Source: Burkholderiales bacterium (GTDB taxonomy: Bacteria > Pseudomonadota > Gammaproteobacteria > Burkholderiales > Usitatibacteraceae). Taken from it: 7,443 bases of DNA. The DNA is taken from the NCBI GenBank assembly GCA_014378085.1, contig JACMOJ010000295.1, positions 1 to 7,443 of the forward strand. Direction: 5' to 3'. The notes beneath the pieces were generated by a model. That model made no database searches. It was not told the origin of the DNA and saw only the letters and a list, made by a program, of their open reading frames with translations. Of the stretch, positions 1 to 5,899 are shown piece by piece. The number at the start of each line of letters is the position of its first letter. Positions within the stretch are counted from its first letter, which is position 1. The position numbers and the translations under genes are program-made.

Positions 1-450
1 GAAGTGATTCCAGGCAGTGCCCTTTCGCCCTTCACAGCCACAGCCACCTCGGCCAAGCTGACTGGCACAGTCATCGGCACGACCGGAAGCTGGAGCGGCA
101 CGACGAGCGACGACAAGAGCAAAGCCTTCGATGGTTCGTTGTCGACGTTCTTCGATGCGCCGACCAGCGTCGGATGGGCCGGTCTCGATTTTGGCAGCAA
201 CAAGACATTGAGCCAGGTCAAGTATGCGCCGCGCAGCGGTTGGGCTTCGCGCATGACCGGCGGCAAGATTCAAGGCAGCACGACCGCCGACTTCTCCAGC
301 GGCGTGACCGACTTGTTCACCATCAGCGGCACGCCTACCGTTGGTGTGCTCACGTCGCAGACCATCAGTGGCAGCTATCGTTACGTGCGCTACCTGTCTC
401 CTACGGGTGGCTACGGCAACATCGCCGAACTCGAGTTCTGGGGCAAATAA
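1..450 (+). CDS. C-terminal part of a protein ending in an F5/8 type C (discoidin/CBM32-like) domain; 5' end outside window
   Basis: The frame is open from base 1 to TAA at 448-450, so this is the last 149 codons of a gene entering from the left; the GTG at 4 is probably internal. About residues 30-149 read as a coagulation factor 5/8 type C (galactose-binding-like) beta-sandwich. An early KAFDGS...TFFDAP segment is followed by GWAGLDFG, an S-x-V-x-Y-x-P-R-S-G strand, a stretch of Gly/Thr/Ser-rich strands, and the closing YRYVRYLSP...NIAELEFWG signature typical of the fold. Such domains bind glycans at the end of secreted glycosidases or surface proteins, and the Thr/Ser-rich stretch before it looks like a linker. 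The catalytic or main part cannot be seen, so the enzyme class is unknown. Confidence is high for the domain and low for the role of the whole protein. Confidence 0.85.
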   Translation, partial: EVIPGSALSPFTATATSAKLTGTVIGTTGSWSGTTSDDKSKAFDGSLSTFFDAPTSVGWAGLDFGSNKTLSQVKYAPRSGWASRMTGGKIQGSTTADFSSGVTDLFTISGTPTVGVLTSQTISGSYRYVRYLSPTGGYGNIAELEFWGK

Positions 451-457
451 GCCGTAG

Positions 458-469
458 TCGAGTACTCGA
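458..469. repeat. Palindromic repeat TCGAGTACTCGA, copy 1
   Basis: A perfect 12-bp palindrome begins 8 bases after the stop codon of the discoidin-domain gene. It is identical to the copies at 1725, 5160 and 7107 and shares the 10-bp core CGAGTACTCG with the copy at 6589. It lies just before a long perfect hairpin. It may be a protein-binding site or a dispersed genomic repeat; the window cannot distinguish these. Confidence 0.85.
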
Positions 470-476
470 TTATCGA

Positions 477-522
477 TTGCAACAGGGTAACGCTCGGATT
501 ATTGAGCGTTACCCTGTTGCAA
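477..522 (+). terminator. Perfect 19-bp-stem hairpin after the discoidin-domain gene
   Basis: Bases 477-495 and 504-522 are exact reverse complements around an 8-base loop (GGATTATT), 26 bases after the stop codon. A stem this long and perfect directly after a gene most likely ends transcription or protects the mRNA 3' end. No T-run follows on the + strand (AGAGAAACG comes next) or on the - strand, so it is not a textbook Rho-independent terminator. The structure is certain from the sequence; the function is inferred. Confidence 0.6.
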
Positions 523-562
523 GAGAAACGGACGCAAAGATGATGAAGTGACCTGCGCCTTT

Positions 563-763
563 ATGCCTGACATTTCTACGAAATTCCACAGAGTGCCACT
601 ACCGCTTGCGGCGGGGTTTTTTACATTCAACGGCCAGCAAAACATTCTGCCGGGAGAAATCTTTCAAGGTTACCAAGAGGGCGATATTCTGGAGTCCGAT
701 TTTAACCCGCTTATCTGGAAGAAGAAGAAAAGGCAAAGGCTGAATTCACGCCACATGTTATGA
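563..763 (+). CDS. Possible small hypothetical protein, 66 aa
   Basis: An ATG at 563 (or a GTG at 548) opens a frame to TGA at 761-763. That stop overlaps the start of the nucleoside hydrolase gene as ATGA, the usual sign of translational coupling, which is the main argument that it is real. The product has no recognised domain. Its middle is hydrophobic and aromatic (residues ~10-25), and the end is strongly basic (KKKKRQR, residues ~54-60). Against it: no clear Shine-Dalgarno sequence, a terminator-like T6 run at 617-622 inside the ORF, and a compositional oddity. After about 706 another frame, in phase with the hydrolase, gives an acidic EEEEKAKAEF stretch that looks equally coding, so this could be a frameshifted remnant. 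Confidence 0.3.
   Translation: MPDISTKFHRVPLPLAAGFFTFNGQQNILPGEIFQGYQEGDILESDFNPLIWKKKKRQRLNSRHML
598..622 (+). terminator. Weak terminator-like hairpin with T6 run
   Basis: CCGC (602-605) pairs with GCGG (611-614) around a 5-base loop. The stem extends outward past a bulged A601 through T600-G615, C599-G616 and A598-T617, and the T-run is 617-622. The stem is short and imperfect. It would end transcription between the discoidin-domain gene and the nucleoside hydrolase, but it lies within the doubtful 66-aa ORF, so the two calls compete. Confidence 0.3.
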
Positions 764-1644
764 TTAACCAACCGATTCCCATCATTTTAGACACCGATAT
801 CGGCGACGATATCGACGACGCTTTGGCATTGACCGTCGCGCTGAACAGCCCTGAGATTCGTCTCGTTGGCGTTACGACGGTTTTTCGAGACGCGCCCAGA
901 CGCGCCATTCTGGCGCGGCACGTTCTGGAACTTTTACAGGCTCAACATATTCCGGTCTTCGCCGGGTGTTCGCAGCCTTTATTGCCCGACTGGGACAACT
1001 TTCCCGGCGGTCAAGCTTTGGGCCGACAATTTGAGGCCCTCGATCCATCCTTGACGTGGGATGAACCTCGGCACGCCGTCGATTTCATCATTCAAACCGT
1101 GCGCGAGTTCGCGGCGCGTAACGAGATGATCACACTGGTTCCCATTGGCCCTTTGACCAATATCGCGCTGGCTTTTCACCTGGCTCCCGACCTTGTCTCC
1201 TGCTGCCGCGTCGTCCTCATGGGCGGGATATGGAGCGAAGAGTATGCGGAGTGGAACATTCGTGGCGACCCCGAAGCCGCTGCGATAGTTTTTAATTCCG
1301 GTGCCGATATTTCGATGGTCGGTCTCGATGTCACGCTTCAGTGCGTGCTGGACAAAGAACAAGAGCAGCGCTTTCGAGAATCGCCGCATCCTCACTCACA
1401 GTTTCTGGCGCACCTGATCGAAATCTGGGCGCATCCGATAACGTTGCACGACCCGCTGACCGTGCTGTCGCTGTTCTCGGATGTCGTAAGTTTTGAACCG
1501 CGCCGCATCGAAGTCGCTTTGCACGAACCTGTTGATCGCGCGCGCACCATAGTTAAAGAAGGCGCGCCGACCTGCCGCGTTGCCACACAGGTCGATGTCG
1601 CGCGCGCGCAAGAGCTGTTCATGAAACGCGCTTTGGCCGAATAA
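760..1644 (+). CDS. Nucleoside hydrolase (inosine/uridine-preferring family)
   Basis: This 294-aa cytoplasmic protein has no signal peptide and is close to the usual ~310 aa of the family. These enzymes cleave the N-glycosidic bond of ribonucleosides to ribose and free base, using a bound Ca2+. The hallmark Asp cluster DTDIGDDIDD is at residues 11-20 (Ca2+ and ribose binding). VPIGPLTN is at 127-134, MGG then EWN...GDPEAA at about 164-174 (ribose-contacting Glu/Asn), and HDP at 230-232 supplies the usual base-side His and the last Ca2+ ligand Asp231. All key residues are present, so it should be active. Purine or pyrimidine preference cannot be read from sequence. ATG 760 is chosen because no upstream ATG, GTG or TTG lies in frame after the stop at 703-705; a purine-rich tract (GAAGAAGAAAAGG) lies upstream but spaced far for a Shine-Dalgarno. 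In glycan-use clusters such enzymes salvage ribosides. Confidence 0.93.
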   Translation: MINQPIPIILDTDIGDDIDDALALTVALNSPEIRLVGVTTVFRDAPRRAILARHVLELLQAQHIPVFAGCSQPLLPDWDNFPGGQALGRQFEALDPSLTWDEPRHAVDFIIQTVREFAARNEMITLVPIGPLTNIALAFHLAPDLVSCCRVVLMGGIWSEEYAEWNIRGDPEAAAIVFNSGADISMVGLDVTLQCVLDKEQEQRFRESPHPHSQFLAHLIEIWAHPITLHDPLTVLSLFSDVVSFEPRRIEVALHEPVDRARTIVKEGAPTCRVATQVDVARAQELFMKRALAE

Positions 1645-1724
1645 AAAACGTTGCACGGACCTATGGAAGAAGTCGAATCGACAATTCAGCGAACAAACGG
1701 TTATCAATTCTGAAAACACCGAGT

Positions 1725-1736
1725 TCGAGTACTCGA
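1725..1736. repeat. Palindromic repeat TCGAGTACTCGA, copy 2
   Basis: A perfect 12-bp palindrome, identical to copies at 458, 5160 and 7107, lies 81 bases after the nucleoside hydrolase stop and 296 bases before the lipoprotein start. Of the five copies it is best placed to act as an operator for a downstream promoter, since the AT-rich stretch follows it directly. Confidence 0.85.
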
Positions 1737-1756
1737 TGTTTAACCTGAAGCATCGA
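1733..1756 (+). terminator. Hairpin overlapping palindrome copy 2
   Basis: TCGATGTTT (1733-1741) pairs with AAGCATCGA (1748-1756) around a 6-base loop; eight Watson-Crick pairs and one T-G pair. It begins inside the palindrome and lies in the 3' region of the nucleoside hydrolase transcript. No T-run follows, so terminator function is only suggested. The order palindrome then hairpin matches that after the discoidin-domain gene. Confidence 0.35.
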
Positions 1757-1843
1757 CGGTTACATTTGATGGTTGTAAATCTATGAGAAAATCAACCGTG
1801 AAGTGAGGTTGGCGGCGCGGGCGGATAATCAAGTCGGCGCGCC

Positions 1844-2008
1844 TTGACGTCTTCTGAAAACCTTGAACTTGTCGCGCTAACCGATGCGCTTGCTGCGGCG
1901 TGCGAAGAAATGCGGAGAATTGTCCGAACCTACAAACCTTCCTTTCAGGCGCAACGTCTGGTTGTCAGGTCGAACCTGTGCATCTTACGGGCGAGAAACC
2001 CCTGTTGA
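1844..2008 (+). CDS. Possible short upstream ORF (54 aa, TTG start)
   Basis: A frame open from 1829 has a TTG at 1844 and ends with TGA at 2006-2008, 23 bases before the lipoprotein ATG. Its first half reads like a real amphipathic helix (Glu/Leu/Ala-rich, including LVALTDALAAACEEM), followed by a basic part. There is no clear ribosome binding site and no recognised family. It could be a leader peptide, a decayed gene end, or chance. The overlapping frames of the same region read less like protein. Confidence 0.15.
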   Translation: MTSSENLELVALTDALAAACEEMRRIVRTYKPSFQAQRLVVRSNLCILRARNPC

Positions 2009-2016
2009 GAGTTACG

Positions 2017-2022
2017 AAAGAG
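2017..2022 (+). promoter_or_regulatory. Ribosome binding site candidate (AAAGAG) for the lipoprotein gene
   Basis: The purine-rich AAAGAG ends 9 bases before ATG 2032. Together with the lipoprotein signal that begins exactly at this ATG, it fixes the start there. The more upstream ATG at 1900 would add 44 residues ahead of the signal sequence. Confidence 0.4.
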
Positions 2023-2031
2023 AACCACCTT

Positions 2032-5000
2032 ATGAAAATTCAAAATTTCTTGAGCCGAACGATTTTATGCGCCGTGTCACTGGCGAATGTTCCATTTAGC
2101 GCTGGATGTCACGCTGTCGTTTCAGCCACCGCTAAACCCGCGCCGCAGCCGAAAGTGCTGACCACAACGGCGAAGTTAACCAAGAGCGGTATTCCGATTC
2201 GCTTTACCCTCCCCAAAACGTCTTACGTAACCCTTGTCATCGAAGACGCGGCGGGCAAGCGCGTCCGCAATTTGGTAGCGGAAACGCGCTTTCCCGCCGG
2301 CCAGAACCTCGTGCAGTGGGACGGTTACGACGACGGTGTTCGCAACGCCGATGACGATTTGGTGCGAAGTCGGGTTAAGCCGGGACGCTACACGCTGCGC
2401 GGTCTGACACACGACGGCATCAAATTAATCTATGAGTTTAACGCCTACGGTGGTGGCAACCCGCCGTGGAAAACAGCAGATAGAAGCGGCGCATGGATGG
2501 CCGACCACTCCGCGCCACTGGGAGCTGTTTTCTTACCCACCGGGCTTTCTCCGTATGGCAAGGGCAAGCCGCAGGTGCTGTTGTCATCGCTCATCGCCGA
2601 AGCAGGTGATCCTCTAATTCTGGTGAATGGGGACGGGCAGCGCATTCATGGCGAGCACTTCTTCGGCTGGGAGGGCGGCATTGCCGTCACGCGTGATATG
2701 GGCACACCCACCGATGCCGATATCTACGCTTATGCGGTGATGGCCAACGAGGAGCGCGTGGTTCTACGCGCCTTGCGGAGAAGCGGTGGCGGTGAAATCG
2801 CCTCCATTCCTGCCGAAACCAAGATGCAGCGCGAACCTGCTCTCGTCGGCGTTTCCGCAGCGGTTTACAACGGCTTGGCAGTGGTCAGCATGCCACTCGA
2901 CAACAAGCTGGTTTTCATCGACACCAAAGAGCGCAAAATGCTTGGGTCGGTTCCGATGCCTTCGCCACGCGGTGTCTATTTTGACGCGAAGGGTAAACTC
3001 TTCGCGATCAGCAGCAACACCATCAAGCGTTTTAACATCGCGGATTTGAAAGCGCCGAAACTGAGCGGGAAAACGGTTTTCATCGACACTAACCTGATGG
3101 CAGCTCATTCGCTCACCGGCGATAGCGCGGGCAACCTCTATGTCTCTGACTGGGGCAAGAGCAACCAGGTGAAAGTGTTCAGCCCAAACGGCAAACTGCT
3201 GCGCGTGATCGGCAAGGCCGGTGATGGGGCACAGCTCGGACTCTATGATGAGCTGAAGATGCAGAAACCACTCGGTCTCGCCATCGACGACAAAAATCAA
3301 TTGTGGGTGGCCGAGGCCAGTCACCTACCGAAGCGCATCAGTCAGTGGAATGCCAAAACAGGAGCGTTTAAGCGGGCGACTTATGGTCCGCCCCGTTACG
3401 GTGGCGGCGGCACCATCGACCCGGCGGATAAGACGCGGATGTTCTACAGGGATTGGTACGGCATGATGGAGTTTGCCTTGGACTGGAAAACTGGAACGTC
3501 CAAGCCGCGTGCCATCTGCGTCAATGGCTGGAGCGGCGGAACGGATCCGGTTGCCAAATTCGGCATCGAATATCGAGTCAACGGATCGGATTCCGAGGGC
3601 GGCCCAAGCCGCTGGGGCTTTGTGAATGAGCGGCCCACGCATATCAACGGACGCACCTACTTCATTGGTTCCTGGCAAGGTGAACTGCGCAACAACGATT
3701 CCTCCGCTACCTGGATGCTGGACAAGAATCACGTCGCCTGGCCGGTCGCCCGCGTGGGCGGCAACGGCTTTTCATGGCCACCCCAGCTCAATCAAGCGCT
3801 GCTGAGTGTCCGCCCGAAAGGAGACGCAGACCAGCAAATCGTGGCCTGGTCTGATCTCAATGGCAACCACAAGGTCGAAGCCAACGAATATAGTTTCCGC
3901 AACATGCCGGGGACTTGGACCGATGAAAAAGGGGAGAAGCAGCGAACCAACGGATTCATCAGTGAGATCGTCTATCCTGACCTCTCCATGACGGCAAACT
4001 GGGGAATTCATGTGCCTGCGCCGACCTTCAATGCAAAGGGCATCCCGATCTATGATCTCATAAAGGCCGAAGTCCTCCTACCGCCGGATCCCTTGTTCCG
4101 TTTCGACGAACAACATTACTGGGGCTCGTCCGTGCTGAAGATGGACGACGGCTGGATTGCCACTGGCTTCACCGGTTGGAAAAACCGCCAGAAGATGTGG
4201 CAGTATCCGGTCAATGCCGGTAATCAAGCGCCCATGCGCGGCGGGGAGATCGTTCTTCCTACCCGCTTGCTGGGGCCACCGAACAAGGCAAAGAGTGGCG
4301 AAGCGGGCCACTGGTTCGCCATGAATGGTGAGAAGGGCAATATCTTCCTGATGACGGGTGATGGTCTGTATTTGCAAACCCTCGGTGGCGACATGGCCAA
4401 CACGCCGTTGCTGCGCCTTCCCAAGGCGGAGCGCGGCATGGTCGTTGATGAACCCGGCAAGCACATCAGCTTTGAAGACGAGCACTTCCACCCGACTATT
4501 ACCCAGACTGACAAAGGCGAAATTTACCTCGTGGCCGGCAAGGAACATTCATCGATCTTCCGTGTCGAAGGCTTTGAATCTGTGCAACGCCGCAACTTCG
4601 GCGCGCTACAACTCAACGCGACCGCGCTGGCCAAACTCGCGCCCACCAAAACCGAGAAGATGCGCAAGCAAAAACGTCAGACTCTCGCAGTGAACATGGT
4701 TGACAAAGCGCCGGTCATCGACGGCCAACTGAACGACTGGTCGACCGGCACTTCCTGGGCGAGAATCGACGAAAACGCGTCCGCCGCCGTCGCCGTTTCC
4801 GCGACTCACTTAATCGCGGCGTGGAAAACCAACGATCCCGACTTGCTTACCAACGATGGCGGCGACAAGCGATTCCTTTTCAAAAAAGGCGGCGCGCTCG
4901 ACATCATGCTGGGAACTGACGACAAAGCCGATGCGGAACGACAAAATCCGGCAGCGGGCGACTTGCGCTTATTAATGACGCGCGTAGCCGGAAAGCCCAA

Positions 5001-5778
5001 AGCCGTGCTTTATCGAGCCGTCGTCGCAGACACCTCGCCAGCCGCCAAAATCCTCTTCGATTCGCCTGTAGGCCGCGTTTATTTCGACGAAGTCAAAGAT
5101 GTCAGCGCGCAACTGCAACTGGCGCAAAAAGGCGGTAACTACGAGATTTCCATCCCGCTTCGAGTACTCGAATTCCAACCGCGCGAAGATCAAATCGTGC
5201 GCGGCGACATCGGCATCTTGCGCGGCGACGGACAGCAAACCATTCAGCGCGTTTACTGGAATAATCTGGATACAACGATTGTCAGCGACGTGCCTTCGGA
5301 AGCGCGCATTCAACCCGGCAACTGGGGTGAATGGAAACTGCGGCACGCCGTAACTGCGCGCAACAGCATGGAAGTTGGAGCCAAAGAAGCTCAAATGCAA
5401 GGTGCTTCCCTGCAACGCAAGCAAAGCGGCACCGGGCCGGACGCCGAATACGCCATTGGGTTCTGGGACAAGGCCGACGAATACCTGTCCTGGAAACTGC
5501 CGGTGACAAAGGCTGGACGGTACAACGTCGTTTTGCAATATGGCCAGGGCGGTCGCGGTGGCGACTTCATTTTGACCGTGGGCGATCAACAACTCAAAGG
5601 CCAAACGGCCAATAGCGGAGGCTGGGATGTGTATCAGTCTTTGAAGCTGGGCATCGTCACTCTGAAAGCGGGCGAGGTCACGGTCAAACTCGCCCCTGCG
5701 CCGGGGCTACAAGGTGGGCTGATGGATTTCAAATCCCTGAAGTTTGTCCCTGCAGACCCAATGCAAAACGGCGGTTAA
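2032..5778 (+). CDS. Large multidomain lipoprotein: FlgD-like Ig, NHL-type propeller, EF-hand loop, CBM9-like and CBM6/35-like modules
   Basis: This is a predicted 1248-aa surface or periplasmic lipoprotein. The frame is open further up to an ATG at 1900, but ATG 2032 gives a proper signal: basic start, hydrophobic core and lipobox SAGC with lipidated Cys26. Domains in order: ~50-130 FlgD-like Ig fold (RFTLPK...VTLVIEDAAGKRVRNL...PGRYTLRG); ~190-450 propeller with NHL-type repeats, clearest at ~277-345, 355-395 and 410-445 (GNLYVSD, NQLWVAEA); a perfect EF-hand-type Ca2+ loop at 608-619 (Asp608, Asn610, Asn612, Glu619); more propeller-like sequence to ~860; ~890-1103 a CBM9-like/DOMON sandwich opening PVIDGQLNDW; ~1113-1241 a CBM6/35-like sandwich. 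No catalytic motif is visible, so it probably binds or presents glycans; an uncharacterised lyase or hydrolase activity in the propeller is possible. Palindrome copy 3 lies inside the CBM9-like part. Confidence 0.85.
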   Translation: MKIQNFLSRTILCAVSLANVPFSAGCHAVVSATAKPAPQPKVLTTTAKLTKSGIPIRFTLPKTSYVTLVIEDAAGKRVRNLVAETRFPAGQNLVQWDGYDDGVRNADDDLVRSRVKPGRYTLRGLTHDGIKLIYEFNAYGGGNPPWKTADRSGAWMADHSAPLGAVFLPTGLSPYGKGKPQVLLSSLIAEAGDPLILVNGDGQRIHGEHFFGWEGGIAVTRDMGTPTDADIYAYAVMANEERVVLRALRRSGGGEIASIPAETKMQREPALVGVSAAVYNGLAVVSMPLDNKLVFIDTKERKMLGSVPMPSPRGVYFDAKGKLFAISSNTIKRFNIADLKAPKLSGKTVFIDTNLMAAHSLTGDSAGNLYVSDWGKSNQVKVFSPNGKLLRVIGKAGDGAQLGLYDELKMQKPLGLAIDDKNQLWVAEASHLPKRISQWNAKTGAFKRATYGPPRYGGGGTIDPADKTRMFYRDWYGMMEFALDWKTGTSKPRAICVNGWSGGTDPVAKFGIEYRVNGSDSEGGPSRWGFVNERPTHINGRTYFIGSWQGELRNNDSSATWMLDKNHVAWPVARVGGNGFSWPPQLNQALLSVRPKGDADQQIVAWSDLNGNHKVEANEYSFRNMPGTWTDEKGEKQRTNGFISEIVYPDLSMTANWGIHVPAPTFNAKGIPIYDLIKAEVLLPPDPLFRFDEQHYWGSSVLKMDDGWIATGFTGWKNRQKMWQYPVNAGNQAPMRGGEIVLPTRLLGPPNKAKSGEAGHWFAMNGEKGNIFLMTGDGLYLQTLGGDMANTPLLRLPKAERGMVVDEPGKHISFEDEHFHPTITQTDKGEIYLVAGKEHSSIFRVEGFESVQRRNFGALQLNATALAKLAPTKTEKMRKQKRQTLAVNMVDKAPVIDGQLNDWSTGTSWARIDENASAAVAVSATHLIAAWKTNDPDLLTNDGGDKRFLFKKGGALDIMLGTDDKADAERQNPAAGDLRLLMTRVAGKPKAVLYRAVVADTSPAAKILFDSPVGRVYFDEVKDVSAQLQLAQKGGNYEISIPLRVLEFQPREDQIVRGDIGILRGDGQQTIQRVYWNNLDTTIVSDVPSEARIQPGNWGEWKLRHAVTARNSMEVGAKEAQMQGASLQRKQSGTGPDAEYAIGFWDKADEYLSWKLPVTKAGRYNVVLQYGQGGRGGDFILTVGDQQLKGQTANSGGWDVYQSLKLGIVTLKAGEVTVKLAPAPGLQGGLMDFKSLKFVPADPMQNGG
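5160..5171. repeat. Palindromic repeat TCGAGTACTCGA, copy 3 (inside lipoprotein gene)
   Basis: This is the same 12-mer, here within the CBM9-like domain and extended to a 14-bp palindrome TTCGAGTACTCGAA (5159-5172). It is read CGA GTA CTC G.. (Arg-Val-Leu-Glu, residues 1044-1047). The copy at 6589 is read in another phase, so the shared sequence is not due to a shared peptide. Confidence 0.8.
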
Positions 5779-5848
5779 CGATTTTAACCTTGACCAAAAA
5801 ATCCGTTTGCTTCCAGGGAATATTGGAGTATTTGCCGGAAGGTTTGAA

Positions 5849-5863
5849 GCGGTGGAACACCGC
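5849..5863 (+). other. GC-rich hairpin upstream of the glycosidase gene
   Basis: GCGGTG (5849-5854) and CACCGC (5858-5863) form a perfect 6-bp stem with a GAA loop, about 36 bases before ATG 5900. A T-rich run (5877-5883) follows 13 bases later, too far for a standard terminator. It may be a 5' UTR structure. The rest of the 121-bp gap has no strong promoter; TTGACC at 5790-5795 resembles a -35 but lacks a well-spaced -10. Confidence 0.3.
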
Positions 5864-5899
5864 AACTTGGAATAATTCTTTTTGGATGATATTTTGTTT

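Larger units (their letters stand above)
1645..2031 (+). other. Intergenic region between nucleoside hydrolase and lipoprotein genes
   Basis: This 387-bp gap has no convincing gene. From left to right it holds a small inverted repeat GTCGA-A-TCGAC (1672-1682), the palindromic repeat copy 2 (1725-1736) overlapping a hairpin (1733-1756), and an AT-rich stretch 1758-1795 with inverted TTACA/TGTAA (1760-1764, 1774-1778). A GC-rich stem GGCGCG/CGCGCC (1814-1819 with 1838-1843) and a possible 54-codon ORF (1844-2008) follow. The AT-rich stretch is the likeliest place for the lipoprotein promoter, but I see no good -35/-10 pair. If so, the leader would be over 200 bases, long enough for leader-based control. 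Confidence 0.6.

Noticed and set aside
427..438. GAACTCGAGTTC, a 12-bp palindrome resembling the repeat
   Set aside because: It lacks the GTAC centre and encodes the conserved Glu-Leu-Glu-Phe end of the discoidin fold, so protein coding explains it.
1814..1843. GGCGCG/CGCGCC stem as a riboswitch or attenuator
   Set aside because: A single 6-bp stem with an 18-base loop in GC-rich DNA is easily chance, and no known riboswitch core is visible.
2764..3324. 186-codon - strand frame opposite the propeller
   Set aside because: Shadow frame; the + strand reading has clear propeller repeats and the antisense has none.
4972..5604. 210-codon - strand frame opposite the lipoprotein C-terminal modules
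   Set aside because: Antisense shadow of a well-supported coding region; no recognisable protein sequence.
5773..5789. GGTTAA / TTAACC inverted repeat over the lipoprotein stop codon as a terminator
   Set aside because: The 6-bp stem is AT-rich and weak, and it is followed by TTGACC and an A-run, not a T-run.
5790..5834. Promoter TTGACC with a -10 for the glycosidase gene
   Set aside because: No -10-like hexamer sits 16-18 bases downstream; the nearest AT-rich hexamers give spacers of more than 20 or match poorly.
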